Part shown: one piece after another, positions 47,401 through 56,992 of the stretch | Numbering within the stretch: position 1 is the first letter of the stretch | Layout: the number at the start of each line of letters is the position of its first letter | Assembly: GCA_022414725.1 (NCBI GenBank) | Contig: CM039462.1 | Span: forward strand, 18,593,187 to 18,657,186 | Reading direction: 5' to 3' | Length of the DNA stretch: 64,000 bases | From: Microglena sp. YARC | Taxonomy: Eukaryota; Chlorophyta; Chlorophyceae; Chlamydomonadales; Chlamydomonadaceae | Translations under genes and position numbers: made by a program | The notes under the pieces: model-generated | The model's input: the letters and a program-made list of their open reading frames with translations, nothing else | What the model was told of the DNA's origin: nothing | The model's database searches: none

Positions 47401-47526
47401 GGCAGTGAACTCACCTCTCTTTAGCCTATTTGGCCTACCCTGGACTGTAACATACACATGCGAACAAAGCCATGCTCACTAACTTCGCCATTCCTGTGCA
47501 GGATTGTGCTGGAGACTGACATGTAA
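31223..47526 (+). CDS. Zinc-dependent alcohol dehydrogenase, cinnamyl-alcohol-dehydrogenase type (MDR family)
   Basis: Thirteen exons with consistent phases: 31223-31265, 31356-31458, 32299-32341, 33922-33990, 35303-35344, 36335-36442, 37262-37364, 38628-38757, 39745-39841, 40598-40801, 44645-44773, 46417-46499, 47502-47526; 392 aa, TAA stop. Residues 1-60 are basic and Ala/Ser/Thr-rich, a likely organelle transit peptide. The catalytic domain follows: C93 and D96 in ALCHTDLH, GHE at 114-116, and C204 in APLLCAGITVY provide the catalytic zinc site. C146, C149, C152 and C160 (CxxCxxC-x7-C) form the structural zinc site. The Rossmann motif is GIGGLGH at 228-234, and SGSPSK at 251-256 resembles the NADP(H)-binding loop of plant cinnamyl alcohol dehydrogenases. 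All signature residues are intact. The family reduces aldehydes to alcohols with NADPH; the real substrate in an alga without lignin is unknown. Confidence 0.96.
32070..32260 (+). mobile_element. Dispersed repeat family A
   Basis: Starts 'gttacagtcaaggggtagcc', ends in gattctcgtcgcatt. Lies in dehydrogenase intron 2. Confidence 0.7.
32380..32566. mobile_element. MITE-like family B
   Basis: Ends ttttcttttcagctaca and gcttttagctgaaaagaga are inverted repeats. Lies 39 bp after dehydrogenase exon 3. Confidence 0.75.
32843..33008. mobile_element. MITE-like family B, diverged
   Basis: Shares the inner tracts 'aagccccgagatgtcagcag' and 'agcttccaggtgtactaggt' with the other copies. Confidence 0.65.
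33040..33625 (+). repeat. Tandem repeat of about 95 bp, six copies, in dehydrogenase intron 3
   Basis: Unit includes 'gattcagtcatttgctaggg', 'aaaactcggaagataa' and 'gggtgcataccagccgtggg'. Diverged 5-15%. No coding sense. Confidence 0.92.
33695..33850 (+). mobile_element. Dispersed repeat family A
   Basis: Contains 'cactgatgacctgatcccca' and 'tttgtgctaccgtgaaaat'; ends 71 bp before dehydrogenase exon 4. Confidence 0.65.
34060..34380. repeat. AT-rich and 'gcaatgcatagtaaacag' short repeats
   Basis: ttattatttat tract to 34150, then four to five degenerate copies of 'gtaagcagctgtatgcaatg'. In dehydrogenase intron 4. Confidence 0.75.
34480..35010. repeat. CA-rich low-complexity tracts in dehydrogenase intron 4
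   Basis: Two blocks (34480-34640 and 34800-35010) of cacacac/ccaccacca with a duplicated 'gataattctgaatggcaatt'-like segment between them (compare 34747 and 34910). No gene. Confidence 0.8.
35095..35275 (-). mobile_element. Dispersed repeat family A, reverse orientation
   Basis: Reads backwards from 'gcacgaacttagggccccca' to 'tggctactcctggactgtaa', 28 bp before dehydrogenase exon 5. Confidence 0.7.
35443..35627. mobile_element. MITE-like family B
   Basis: Inverted ends cttttcggctaccagcagca and gctgctgcttgtagctgaaa. In dehydrogenase intron 5, followed by a fragment of another dispersed repeat ('caagtcctaggcag', also at 20588, 41783 and 45874). Confidence 0.8.
35870..36080. repeat. 'gcaggtgggcatgtgtagg' short tandem repeats
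   Basis: About ten degenerate 12-20 bp units of GTAGGTGCAGGTGGGCA in dehydrogenase intron 5. Flanking both sides are copies of 'agatgtaggtgcaggtgggt'-like sequence. Confidence 0.8.
36505..37092 (+). repeat. Ghost edges of dehydrogenase exons 6 and 7
   Basis: At 36508-36545 the end of exon 6 plus donor is repeated (gatagggtaagtg). At 36560, 36870 and 37025 the acceptor side of exon 7 recurs (ctatcgacag and cctattgacag). The last is followed by about 40 bp of exon 7 sequence reading VYAWIKDSCRAC before it diverges. The real exon 7 starts at 37262. Confidence 0.88.
37645..37836. mobile_element. MITE-like family B
   Basis: Ends 'cttttaggctacgagcagtg' and 'gctgctgctcaaagctgaaa'. In dehydrogenase intron 7. 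Confidence 0.8.
37893..38095. mobile_element. MITE-like family B, diverged
   Basis: Starts attgggctacgcatagcagc, ends gactcgtggttcaaaataaa. In dehydrogenase intron 7. Confidence 0.7.
38415..38620 (+). repeat. (CT)n and CCCTC pyrimidine tract
   Basis: About 80 bp of pure CT dinucleotides, then ccctccctctttccc. It forms an extreme polypyrimidine tract for the exon 8 acceptor at 38627. Confidence 0.93.
39440..39715 (+). repeat. CACCC/CACACA low-complexity tract
   Basis: Degenerate ctacacccacccacac repeats before dehydrogenase exon 9. Both strands stay open but the sequence is simple. Confidence 0.88.
39842..40300 (+). repeat. Three ghost donor edges of dehydrogenase exon 9
   Basis: Copies of the last 30-40 bp of exon 9 (reading PLAAAMGAV) occur at about 39925-39962, 40082-40112 and 40252-40285. 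The first two donors have decayed to gcaagt; the third keeps gtaagt exactly as in the real exon. The repeat unit is about 150-170 bp. Confidence 0.9.
40431..40545 (+). repeat. Ghost acceptor edge of dehydrogenase exon 10
   Basis: A tandem copy of 124-bp period carries the acceptor ctgccag and the first about 72 bp of exon 10 (VTAVSESPSKEAEAK) with no donor. Using this acceptor would run out of frame, since 124 is not a multiple of three. Confidence 0.9.
40842..41655 (+). repeat. Six ghost donor edges of dehydrogenase exon 10
   Basis: Units of about 113 bp, at 40842, 41112, 41225, 41338, 41452 and 41565, contain the last about 60 bp of exon 10 (GYDEMVKMCMAL in frame or near it), the donor gtgag or gcgag, and intron sequence aagaaagggaaagcgctatt. 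A dispersed element at about 40925-41100 interrupts between copies one and two. Confidence 0.92.
42135..42310 (+). mobile_element. Dispersed repeat family C
   Basis: Starts 'gtaatgaaaacgcctggtgg', includes agctaccatggcagttgaca. A reverse copy precedes it at about 41690-42015. Confidence 0.7.
42480..42800 (+). repeat. 18-bp tandem repeat GATTTAACAGGGGAGATG, about 16 copies
   Basis: Near-perfect 18-mers, so all frames stay open with a six-residue period. They are interrupted by two 'gttcatgctatgtagattta' joints. Located in dehydrogenase intron 10. Confidence 0.96.
42965..44600 (+). repeat. 38-bp array (about 32 copies) flanked by ghost acceptor edges of dehydrogenase exon 11
   Basis: Units of tatctatagatgtatgaaa plus acagatatacacacaccct run from 43027 to 44243 with almost no divergence. 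At 42968-43033, 44350-44420 and 44512-44580 lie copies of the first about 50 bp of exon 11 (ggcttgcccgtagcggatat, atcaagatcccag). Each runs into 'ctgtctctgggtgtatgaa', which is the ancestor of the 38-mer. Confidence 0.93.
44774..45660 (+). repeat. Ghost donor edges of dehydrogenase exon 11, about seven copies
   Basis: Copies of 'cagttctgcgctgacaaggg' followed by ggtgagttggctgtcttagg occur near 45000, 45105, 45175, 45270, 45340, 45550 and 45630. Most keep a perfect GG|gtgagt donor. Two longer units (about 44806-44985 and 45385-45560) also hold a shared 150-bp segment with 'gactccaaatgtgcc', present a third time at about 51915-52040. Confidence 0.9.
45790..46415. other. Intron 11 remainder: dispersed repeat fragment and CCCTCTC pyrimidine tract
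   Basis: A copy of the 'gcgacaagccctaggcgtgt' repeat at 45870-46045, with a (gaca)n run, then a 250-bp C/T-rich tract (46150-46415) leading to the exon 12 acceptor. No gene seen. Confidence 0.6.
46500..46860 (+). repeat. Three tandem copies of the exon 12 donor and intron start
   Basis: 'gtgagtgtgggaatggtcta' recurs at 46500, 46614 and 46726 (period about 115 bp), each followed by gttgggggatgggctagtcc-like sequence. Very little exon sequence is included here. Confidence 0.85.
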
Positions 47527-48099
47527 GGGGTAAGAGGAACTTAAGCCGCCAAGCACGCAGGACACACTCATGTACACAATAAGCGGTACATGCGGGAGCT
47601 ATTTTCCCTTGGCCCACCGAATGGGCCAGATGTTTCGCATAGAGAAGTTGGGCACGAGGGTTGTTCAGCGGGACTCCAAGATCTGCATCTTGAGACACAC
47701 CCAGTTCCAAGATCTGCATCATGAGACACACCCAGTTCCAAGCCCCAATATTTCAGCAGTGCTGGAAATCTTATTCTGCCAGCTTCCAGATGCACCATCC
47801 CGCATGAGGCTTTGCTGGTAGCAAGCCAATGTAGCTGCTGCTCGTAGCTGGATAGAAAAGCTATGTTGGGGCGCATGCCTGCAGTCTTCATAGCTTCGTA
47901 GCTTGAACGCATTCCTAGCCGCATGTATATATGTTGTTACAATAAGCCACAATACAATAAGCCACAATAAATTCATAAATACGGTAGTACGCCTTACAAC
48001 TAGGTGTGACAGTGAGGGGGGTAAGCTTTTTGCTTGCACTGGGTCCAATCGCCAATCGCCTAGCCACATTTATGTATCTCATTATACATGCCATTCATG

Positions 48100-48430
48100 A
48101 CAGCTAAGCAAGCTCGTCATTAGTGACAGCTAAGCTTGACAGCTGAGCAAGCTCGTATTTCTTAATGACAGCCAAGCAAGCTCGTATTTCTTGTATCCCC
48201 CTGTTACCGGTTATATACTTATATCATGGTCAGTCTCACTTGTTGAAGCTCTAGGGTGACAGCTGTGCAACGGCAGGTCAGTCATCAGTTTGAGTTGAGT
48301 TGATATTTGAAACCCCAGGTCTTGACAGCTGTGCAACGACAGTCCAGCCGTCAGTTTGAGATGAGTTGATTGTTGACGCACTAGGTCTTGACAGCTGTGC
48401 AACAACAGTTTAGTCGTCGGTTTGAGTTGA
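48100..48430. repeat. 'gacagct' tandem repeats
   Basis: Short units 'gacagctaagcaagctcgt' (about three) followed by three copies of about 68 bp containing 'cttgacagctgtgcaac' and 'tcagtttgagttgagttgat'. Confidence 0.85.
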
Positions 48431-49769
48431 GTTGATTTTGTTATCTACAAGATAAACTAGTCATTTACAAGGCTGCCTTTCACGGTATGGATAGTACCTC
48501 ACAGGTTTGTTCAGGATGCTGGTGATTATTTTTACTGAGGTGGCCCTACGGTGAATATAGCTAGCTCCGGCTTACGCTATGGTGTCCTTAACTTCACGTC
48601 CTGTGAGTAACGGTATTACACGGATGTAACAATTTCAATTTCAATTTCTATTCAGGATGCTGCATCCTATGCTGGTTCGGTTGCTTCTCAGGACGTAGGC
48701 TGTAAAGAATGTTGTCACAGGAGTCAGGTCGCAGAGCTGGGGGTCCTCCTGAACAACCTTGGTAACACACACCAAGATGTAAAATCGGAAATGAAGTGTG
48801 AACTTCCACACCTTCCCTTAGGGCGCACTGTCTACCCCAAATAGCCTTGGAAACGGCCCAGAATAGGCTTCGATTGCGGCTTGTGGCCTCGAAGGATCTT
48901 GAACATGTCATAGACACAGTTTGTATTCCAGGTAACTGCTATATGGCCCCATCGAGGTATTGCTAAAATGGCCCTACGGCGCCTGAACATGTTTTAATTA
49001 TTTTTACTGCCGAAGACGGCGAGCAGCCAAATTGCTGGCTGAATCTATTTAACCAAGTATATGGGCCATCTCGTGCATAAGCCTCTGGATGGAAGACCTG
49101 TGTTACAAATTTAAGAATTTAACTTTGCGACAATATTATCAGCTCGCTTTGCGCCTATCTGGCTACCCCTCAACGGTAACAGTCATAAAAAATAAAATAC
49201 ACCATCCCCAATTCATTTTGGTAGACGAGCCCGCATCAGGTTGGTGGACCGTCATACAGAATACTACGACCTACAACGGCAACACAATCTTCAATAGCCT
49301 TGGTAAAAAGATTGTTTGGGGTTCAGTTCATCAATGCCCTTCTTATCACGGTTGGGCAAGTCCCTTTATCCTATTTGGCCCACCCCTGGACTGTAACATA
49401 CATACATATAATATAAAACCACGTGCTAATGTTGATAGTAGCAGCCCTATCCTTGTCCGCATAAACAAGGGCATGGACCCGTTCCACGAACTATCATACA
49501 TAACCTGGACATGTCCTATGTTTACACGCGTGTGTTTGCATTCTGTACTCTGGAGTGTGGTGCAGGGTTAGTAGTGCATGTGGCTAGTAGCTAGTAGCTG
49601 ACAGCCCTGTGCTTACATTCTGCACTCTGGAGTGTGGTGCAGGGTTAGTAGTGCATGTGGCTAGTAACTAGTAGCTGACAGCCCTGTGTTTGCATTCTGT
49701 AATCAGGAGTGGTGGTGGTGTAGTGTTTAGGTTACCCATGTTCACCCCACCTGCAGATGGTGAGCAGCC

Positions 49770-50270
49770 TCAAGGCTAATACACCATGTCACCAACTCCA
49801 ACGTCAAATTGAAGGCTGACACACCCGGGACACACCATGTAACCAAATGCAAATTCAAATTGAAGGCTGATACACCATGTCACCAACTCCAACGTCAAAT
49901 TGAAGGCTGACACACCCGGGACACACCATGTAACCAAATGCAAATTCAAATTGAAGGCTGATATACCATGTCACCAACTTCAACGTCAAATTGAAGGCTG
50001 ACACACCCGGGACACACCATGTAACCAAATTCAAATTCAAATTGAAGGCTGATACACCATGTCACCAACTTCAACGTCAAATTGAAGGCTGACACACCCG
50101 GGACACACCATGTAACCAATTGTGAATTCAAATTGAAGGCTGATATACCATGTAACCAACTTCATCGTCAAATTGAGGGCTGATAAACCATGAAATCAAA
50201 TGCAAATTCAAATTGAAGGCTGAAACACCATGTAACCAAACCCTAATCTATCATACCCAAACCCGTACTC
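49770..50270. repeat. 91-bp tandem repeat, about five copies
   Basis: Unit alternates 'ttgaaggctgatacaccatg' with 'aaggctgacacacccgggac' and 'caaatgcaaattcaaattga'. It lies just beyond the 3' end of the minus-strand membrane-protein gene. Confidence 0.92.
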
Positions 50271-50283
50271 CATTGATAAGGGC

Positions 50284-50335
50284 GTGTTCCCGTTAGCGCC
50301 GGTTTAGTGATGAGGATTCAAATTGAAGGCTGATA
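50284..50335 (-). repeat. Ghost copy of the last exon end, stop codon included
   Basis: The segment from 'attgataagggcgtgttccc' to 'gccggtttagtgatgagga' repeats 50386-50420, the final codons (LNRR, TAA) and 3' flank of the minus-strand membrane-protein gene. Confidence 0.75.
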
Positions 50336-50402
50336 CACCATGTAACCAAATCCTAACCTATCATACACAAACCCGTACTCCATTGATAAGGGCGTGTCCC
50401 CC

Positions 50403-53400
50403 TTAGCGCCGATTTAGTGGTGAGGAGGCTGTTGCATATTCTGGAGGCGCTTGTTTCCGAAATGATTTCCGCGCTGGTTTCCTATCCAAGTCCATCACTG
50501 CATCGCCCGAGCCTGCCTGCATGGCCGCTTGTTTTTTATCGTCTTCTATCTGGCTGGGGTAGCGACCCTGGGGTGGGGGTGGGTTTAGTTGGGGTGGGTG
50601 GTGTGGGGTTGGTGTGGGGTGGAGTAGGCGTGTGGGTGGGGGTGGTTCCTACATACCAAGGACATCGATTGAGTTGGGGTGGGTGGGGGTGGGTTGAGTT
50701 GGGGGAGGTTACAGAGCATGGTGGACTATAGTGCACTGCTCTTGTTATTCTGTTATTCTGTTGCTGTTGTGTTATTGCTATCGTGCTATTGCTGTAGTGC
50801 ACTGCTCTTTTTATTGTGTGTTTTCTGTTATTCTGTTGCTCTTGTGTTATTGCTATTGTGCACTGCTCTTGCTATTGTGTGTTTTCTGTTATTCTGTTGC
50901 TCTTGTGTTATTGCTATTGTGCACTGCTCTTGCTATTGTGTGTTTTCTGTTATTCTGTTGCTCTTGTGTTATTGCTATTGTGCACTGCTCTTGCTATTCT
51001 GTAATTCTGCTGCTCTTGTGTTATTGCTATCGTGCATCCCATACCTCAAAGTATGACAGCCATCCAAGCTCACCCTTCTTTACACCCTTGCACTCTTGCG
51101 CTATCGCTATTCTGTTATTCTCTTATTATGTTGCTATTGTGTTATTGCTACAGTGCATCCCATACCTCAAAGTGCGACAAGTCATCCAGCTCACCCTTAT
51201 TTGCACTCTTGCGCTATTTCTATATTGTTATTCTGTTATGATCTTGCTTTTGTGTTATTGCTACAGTGCATCCCATACCTCAAAGTGCGACAAGACATCC
51301 AGCTCACCCTTATTTGCACTCTTGCGCTATTTCTATATTGTTATTCTGTTATGATCTTGCTTTTGTGTTATTGCTACATTGCATCCCATACCTCAAAGTG
51401 CGACAAGTCATCCAGCTCATCCTTCTTTACACTCTTGCAATCTTGTGCTATTGTGTTATTCTCTTATTATGTTGCTATTATGTTATTCTGTTATAATGCT
51501 ATTGCTATTGTGCACTGCTCTTGCTATTGTGTGTTTTCTATTTTTCTGTTGCTATTGTGTTATTGCTATAGTGCATCCCATACCTCGAAGTACGACAAGT
51601 CATCCAGCTCGCCATTCGTTGCACCCTTAGGAGCATACGCACCCCTGGAGAAGAGAAAAAGCGTTTCAGGGAGTTGTGATTTATCTTTTGGACGTTATGT
51701 CTGCAAACAAATCTGGAATCTTTGCACAACAGCAGCAGCAGCAGCAGCAGAGGCAGCAACGGCAACAGTGGTAGCAGCAGCAGCAGCAACGATAACAGCA
51801 GCAACGGTAACAGTGGTAACGGCAACAGCAACAGTGGTAGCAGCAGCGGTGGGAACAAATAGCTAGCTCCCCATCCAAAAGGTGGGGGCAGGTTTGGTGG
51901 AAATTAGGCCTGGGGATATGATGATGATGATGATAATGATGATTACATTTGTCCTGGTGCCCTACAGGACTCCAAATGTGCCCACGGCTTGATTGAGTCA
52001 AGGGACGTGTGAACGCCACGGAACATTTACGTGCCAATACGTATAGTGGAAATATGATTTGGACAGGCTAGGGCAAGGGGGTGCATTCCTCCAACCAGTT
52101 TAGGACGCTTCTAGGTATAGCTATAGTGTATACGTTCTGACGACCGTCTGTATGCGCTGCGTGCTGGTCAGCATGGATTCGACTGGCGGGATAACAGCCG
52201 GGTTTGTTTACCCTGGTCTAGATTTCAGGCTTTGGAAAGTTTAACATACATATAGGGCTAGGGTGTGTGCAATATACATTTGATAGCATGTGTGTAATAT
52301 ACATACATACATACATACATATAGGGCTAGGGTGTGTGCAACATACATTTGAATGGGCATAACAATACACGGTGGGCAGTGCAACGTGAACCTGAAGATG
52401 AGTGCTTCGCGCAACCCACCCAACACTCACCCCATCCAACCCACCCACCCTAGATACTAGGCTGACAAAGATGCTGAAGCGCCTAGCGTGAGTGTACTAT
52501 GTGCTGTGCTGTCGGGTGGGGTTGGGGGGGGGGACACAAGTTTTGGTGGGCAGTGCAACGTGAACCTCAAGATGAGTGCTTCCTGAGGTGCTCCCGTCGA
52601 TAGACCTTTCCTAGTTGCCTTCTGCCCGTTCGTGTAACACAGATACATGCATTTAGGTTAAGGGGGACAAGATTAACACACGGGACCCCCACCCTATCAC
52701 ATCCCCATGGGGAGGCCCAAGCACCACCATGTTTTGTGAAACATACACACATACATTTAGGTCGCAGGTTTCAAGCATATAATTACATACATACATTTAG
52801 GTCGCAGGTTTCAAGCATTTAATTACATACATACATACATACATACGTACATACAAACATACATTTAGGCCGCAGGTTGCAAGCACATATTTACATACAT
52901 ACATTTATGTCGCAGGTTGCAAGCAGGCAAGGCAGTGAAACAAGCAGAATGAACAAAGCACACACATACAGGCATACATGGCTACGGTGCATGTCCCTCT
53001 CACCTCAAGATCAGGCAGTGCAACTGAATGCAAGGCAGGTGTGCGCCCAAGGTGCTTGTATCAATGAGGACTGGTTGTGTTGTCTGCAGACGTAGGCTAC
53101 TGTAGGGTACATGCATGCATACATGCGTACAAACATACATGCATACATACATGCGTACAAACATACATGCATACATACATGCGTACAAACATACATGCAT
53201 ACAGGGTTATGGAGCATGTCCCCCTCACCTGGTATCTCCTTGGACCCTCCCTCGTCCGATCATGCGGTCCCCTGCCCTATTCCTAGCGTCAGCCATTGGC
53301 CCACTGAAGGGGGTGGCCTTGTTGGAAGCGATCATCTCAGCTCCACCGTCATACCTTAGGGGGACCATGATGGGGGTTAAGTTGGGTGGTGGTGTGTGGT

Positions 53401-56400
53401 GGTGGTGGTCTGTGTGTGTGTGGTGATGGGGGTGGTGGTCTGTGTGTGTGTGGTGATGGTGGCGGTGGTCTGTGTGTGTGTGGTGGTGAATGGGAGTGGT
53501 GGGGGGAGGATACCAGCTGCAACTTTTCCTGCAGCCCTTGTAGGCCCTAGGGGTAGGGGTAGGGGGACCATGATGGGGGTTGTGGGGTGCCTGGTGGTGG
53601 TGGTGGTGGTCTGTGTGTGTGTGTGGTGGCAGTGTTGGGAGCGATCATCTTGGGTCCACCGTTATACCTTAGGGGAACCATGATGGGGGTTGGGTGGTGG
53701 TGGTGGTGGTCTGTGTGTTTGTGTGTGGTGGTGGTAGTGGTGGTGGTGAATGGGAGTGGTGGGCGGGGGGGAGGACACCAGCTGCTACTTCTCCAACAGC
53801 CCGTGTTGTCCCTAGGGGTAGGGGTAGGGGGACCATGATGGAGGTTGTGGGGTGCGTGGTGGTGGTGGTGGTGGATGGGAGTGGTGGGCAGCCTTTGCTT
53901 TGGCTCAATAGCAAGTAAGAGGAGCTGCCTGGAAGCTGCTGCTTGTAGCTGAGAAGGAAAGCCGTGGTCTGTGCATGTGGTATGGTCACATATAGCAGTT
54001 GTCTTAACGTCAGGTACCACCACCAATATTTACTGTTCAATATGGGGATAAAAGCGCTATCGTGAAGCTTTGTCAGAACAAAAATATGCAAATTGTCAGA
54101 ATAAAAAATACCGGGATAAAAGCATATCATAATATCATGAAGCATTTTCAGAACAAATAATACGAATTTTTAGAACAAATAATACCGGGATACAAGCCTC
54201 ATAACATCATGAAGCATTGTTAGAACAAAAAATACCAAGATAAAAGCATATCATAATATCATGAAGCATTGTCAGAACAAAAAATTGCAGGATAAAAGCA
54301 TTGTCATTTCCCAAGGCATCGTCAGGCATTGTCAAAACAACAAGAATCCCTCACCTGTAGAGGACCCAAACATGTGTGTTTATATCAGTTTGGGAATAGA
54401 ACTTTCATGGCGAACGAATAGAACTACATCTTAGCTGAGATCTAAAAATGCACAATAACAAATGCATCTCAGGTGAGAGATCTAGATCTCTCACCTGTAG
54501 AGGACCCACACATGTGCGTATATAGATGTTTGGAATATAACTATTCATGGCGAACGATTACTACTGCATCTCAGGTGAGAGATCTAGATCTGTAACCTGT
54601 AGAGGACCCACACATGTGCGTATATAGATGTTTGGAATATTAATTTCATGACGAACAATTGCAACTACATCTCACCAGAGATCTAGATTTCTGACCTGTA
54701 GAGGAGCTTGTAGAGGTCAAAGTAGATAAAAGCATACCATAATATCATGAAGCTTGTCAGAAGAAGAGTAAACAGAAAAAAACACTGGGATACAAGCGTC
54801 ATTTTTATCCTGAAGCAATATCAGAAAAACGAGAATCTGTCACCTGTAGAGGACCCGAACATGTGCGTATATATAGGTTTGGGAAAAGAAATTTCATGGC
54901 GAACGAATACAACTACATCTAAATTACAACTGCATCTCAGGTGAGATCTAGATCTCTGGGGGTGAGATTTGAGGTATGGGGTGAGGTGGGAGGTGTGGGG
55001 TAAAGGGGTGGGTGGGTAAGGTTTGAGATATGGGGTGTGGGGTGAGGTGTGAGGTATGGGGTGAGGTTTAGATGTCTCACCTGTAGAGGAGCTTGTAGAG
55101 GCCGAAGTAGGCGAAGACTAGGACGGCGACAAAGATTCGCATGAAGCGTTTGCTGCAGAAGAAACAAGGGGGCACACATGTGAGTCCGAGGGGATGCAGT
55201 TGCATTTAACAATCTATCAGCATCAGATTGGACTGGACTAGATTGGTTTTGGATTAGATTAGGTTGAAAGAAGGGGACACACATGTAAGTCCGAGGGGAT
55301 GCAGTTGCATTTAACAATCTATCAGCATCAGATTGGACTGGACTGGACTAGATTGGTTTTGGATTAGATTAGGTGGAAACAAGGGGGCACACATGTGAGT
55401 CTGAGGGGAAGCAGTGGCTTTTAATAATCTATTAGCATCAGATTGGACTGGAATGAAATGGACTGGATTGGTTTTGGATTGAATTTAGGTGGAAACAAGG
55501 GGGCATACATATGAGTCTGAGGGGATGCAGTGGCTATTAACAATCTATTAGCATCAGATTGGACTGGAATGAAATGGACTGGATTGGTTTTGGATCGAAT
55601 TTAGGTGGAAACAAGGGGGCATACATATGAGGGGATGCAGTGGCTATTAACAATCTATTAGCATCAGATTGGACTGGAATGAACTGGACTGATCTGGACT
55701 GGATTAGTTTTATATTAAATTAGGTTGGGTTGAGATTGGATTTAATTGGATTTAATTGGATTGAGATTGGATTGGATTGTATCGTGTTAGATTGTGTATG
55801 CTTATCTTGGATTGGATTGGATTGACTTGAGTGAATGGTATATTATCCTTCACGCTGCTCACAGTCTGGGGTGGAGTACATGCACCGTTTTCCCCCCGTG
55901 CGACACGCTGCAAATCTAGCGACTTGGTGAGACCCCAGTGCGACTCGCCAGGTCCGCGGGGCCCAGGGGGTTCGTGGGGGCATTTCTGACTTGTTTAGTC
56001 AGACCGACGTGTCGGAATGGCTTAGCATCGCAACATAAAAGTAGGGGTCAGCTACCGGTATGTTACAGAATATTAGTGCAAAATATAACATTATATAATA
56101 TTAGTCGGATGAGCTGTCTCACCAGAAATTCGAATATATTTGAAAAACTAATATTATTGTGACACAATAAAATATTAGTTAATATTATTTTTTCAAACAC
56201 TAATATTAGTTACCGTTCCCAACAAAAATGTGATTACATACACTTGGTATGAACACTACTACACCACTCTCCTCAGCACTGTATCTAATCAAGATCCTTG
56301 AACGACGGGTTGCCGGGTTCGAAGCCCCACGGGTGTGTCTTAGTGTCCGTGGTCGCTGTCCTCCCCCATGGTAGCTTTGTCCAGTTAAAGTAGCAGCCCG

Positions 56401-56953
56401 TTCCCTACCGCCGGAAGACGGGCCTCCCTGAATACCACGCTCCATCAGGCGTTATCATTATCTAATCAAGAGAGCAAAAGATTGTACGGCGTGAAAACTC
56501 ATGCTACTCCCGCCAGCCTGGCACTCACTCATACTGCAGGTTTGCTTCTGTGATCACCTTGGCAGCATAGCACATGAGGAGCCCACCTGGCACCAGCATA
56601 TACTGGGACATGGCACCTGAAGCCGGAGGGAAAGAGGAGGCAGAAGAATATGAGAGGGGATGGGGTGGTGGTGTGTGTGTGTTGGGGGGGGGGGGGGGGG
56701 GGTCAGAGAAAAGTCAGAGGGAACGAGGAGACAGAAGAACGTGAGAGGGGATGGTGTGTGCGTGTATGTGTTGGGGGGGGAGGGGGGGGGGGCAGAGAAA
56801 AGCCAGAGGGAAAGAGGAGGCAGAAGAACGTGAGAGGGGATGGGGGTGTGTGTGTTGTTGTTGTTGTTGTTGGGGGGGGGGGGGGGGGGCAGAAAAGCTA
56901 GAGGGAAAGAGGAGGCAGAAGAACGTGAGAGGGGATGGGTGTGTGTGTGTGTG

Positions 56954-56992
<39 letters not shown>

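Larger units (their letters stand above)
47527..50402. other. Convergent intergenic region with repeats
   Basis: It lies between the stops of the dehydrogenase and the minus-strand membrane-protein gene. It holds half copies of family B near 47740-47862, 'gacagctgtgcaacgacagt' tandem repeats (48100-48430), a family A reverse copy (49300-49405), a duplicated 'ggagtgtggtgcagggttag' block (49540-49720) and a 91-bp array (49770-50270). At 48655-48917 both strands are open and non-repetitive, without recognisable similarity. Confidence 0.6.

Noticed and set aside
49089..49571. 160-codon plus-strand open frame
   Set aside because: It runs through a reverse copy of dispersed repeat family A and has no recognisable similarity.
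51571..51677. Plus-strand C-terminal exon ending in a basic tail
   Set aside because: The minus-strand reading has a better pyrimidine tract, correct phase on both sides, and joins exons of the membrane-protein gene.
52459..52491. Plus-strand mini-exon reading TRLTKMLKRLA with AG and GT ends
   Set aside because: No partner exons. The minus strand of this stretch resembles a decayed piece of exon 3 of the membrane-protein gene.
53017..53093. Minus-strand segment with cag acceptor and gtgaga donor (reading TTQPVLIDTS)
   Set aside because: In the phase left by exon 4 it hits a stop, and exon 4 joins exon 5 directly in phase.
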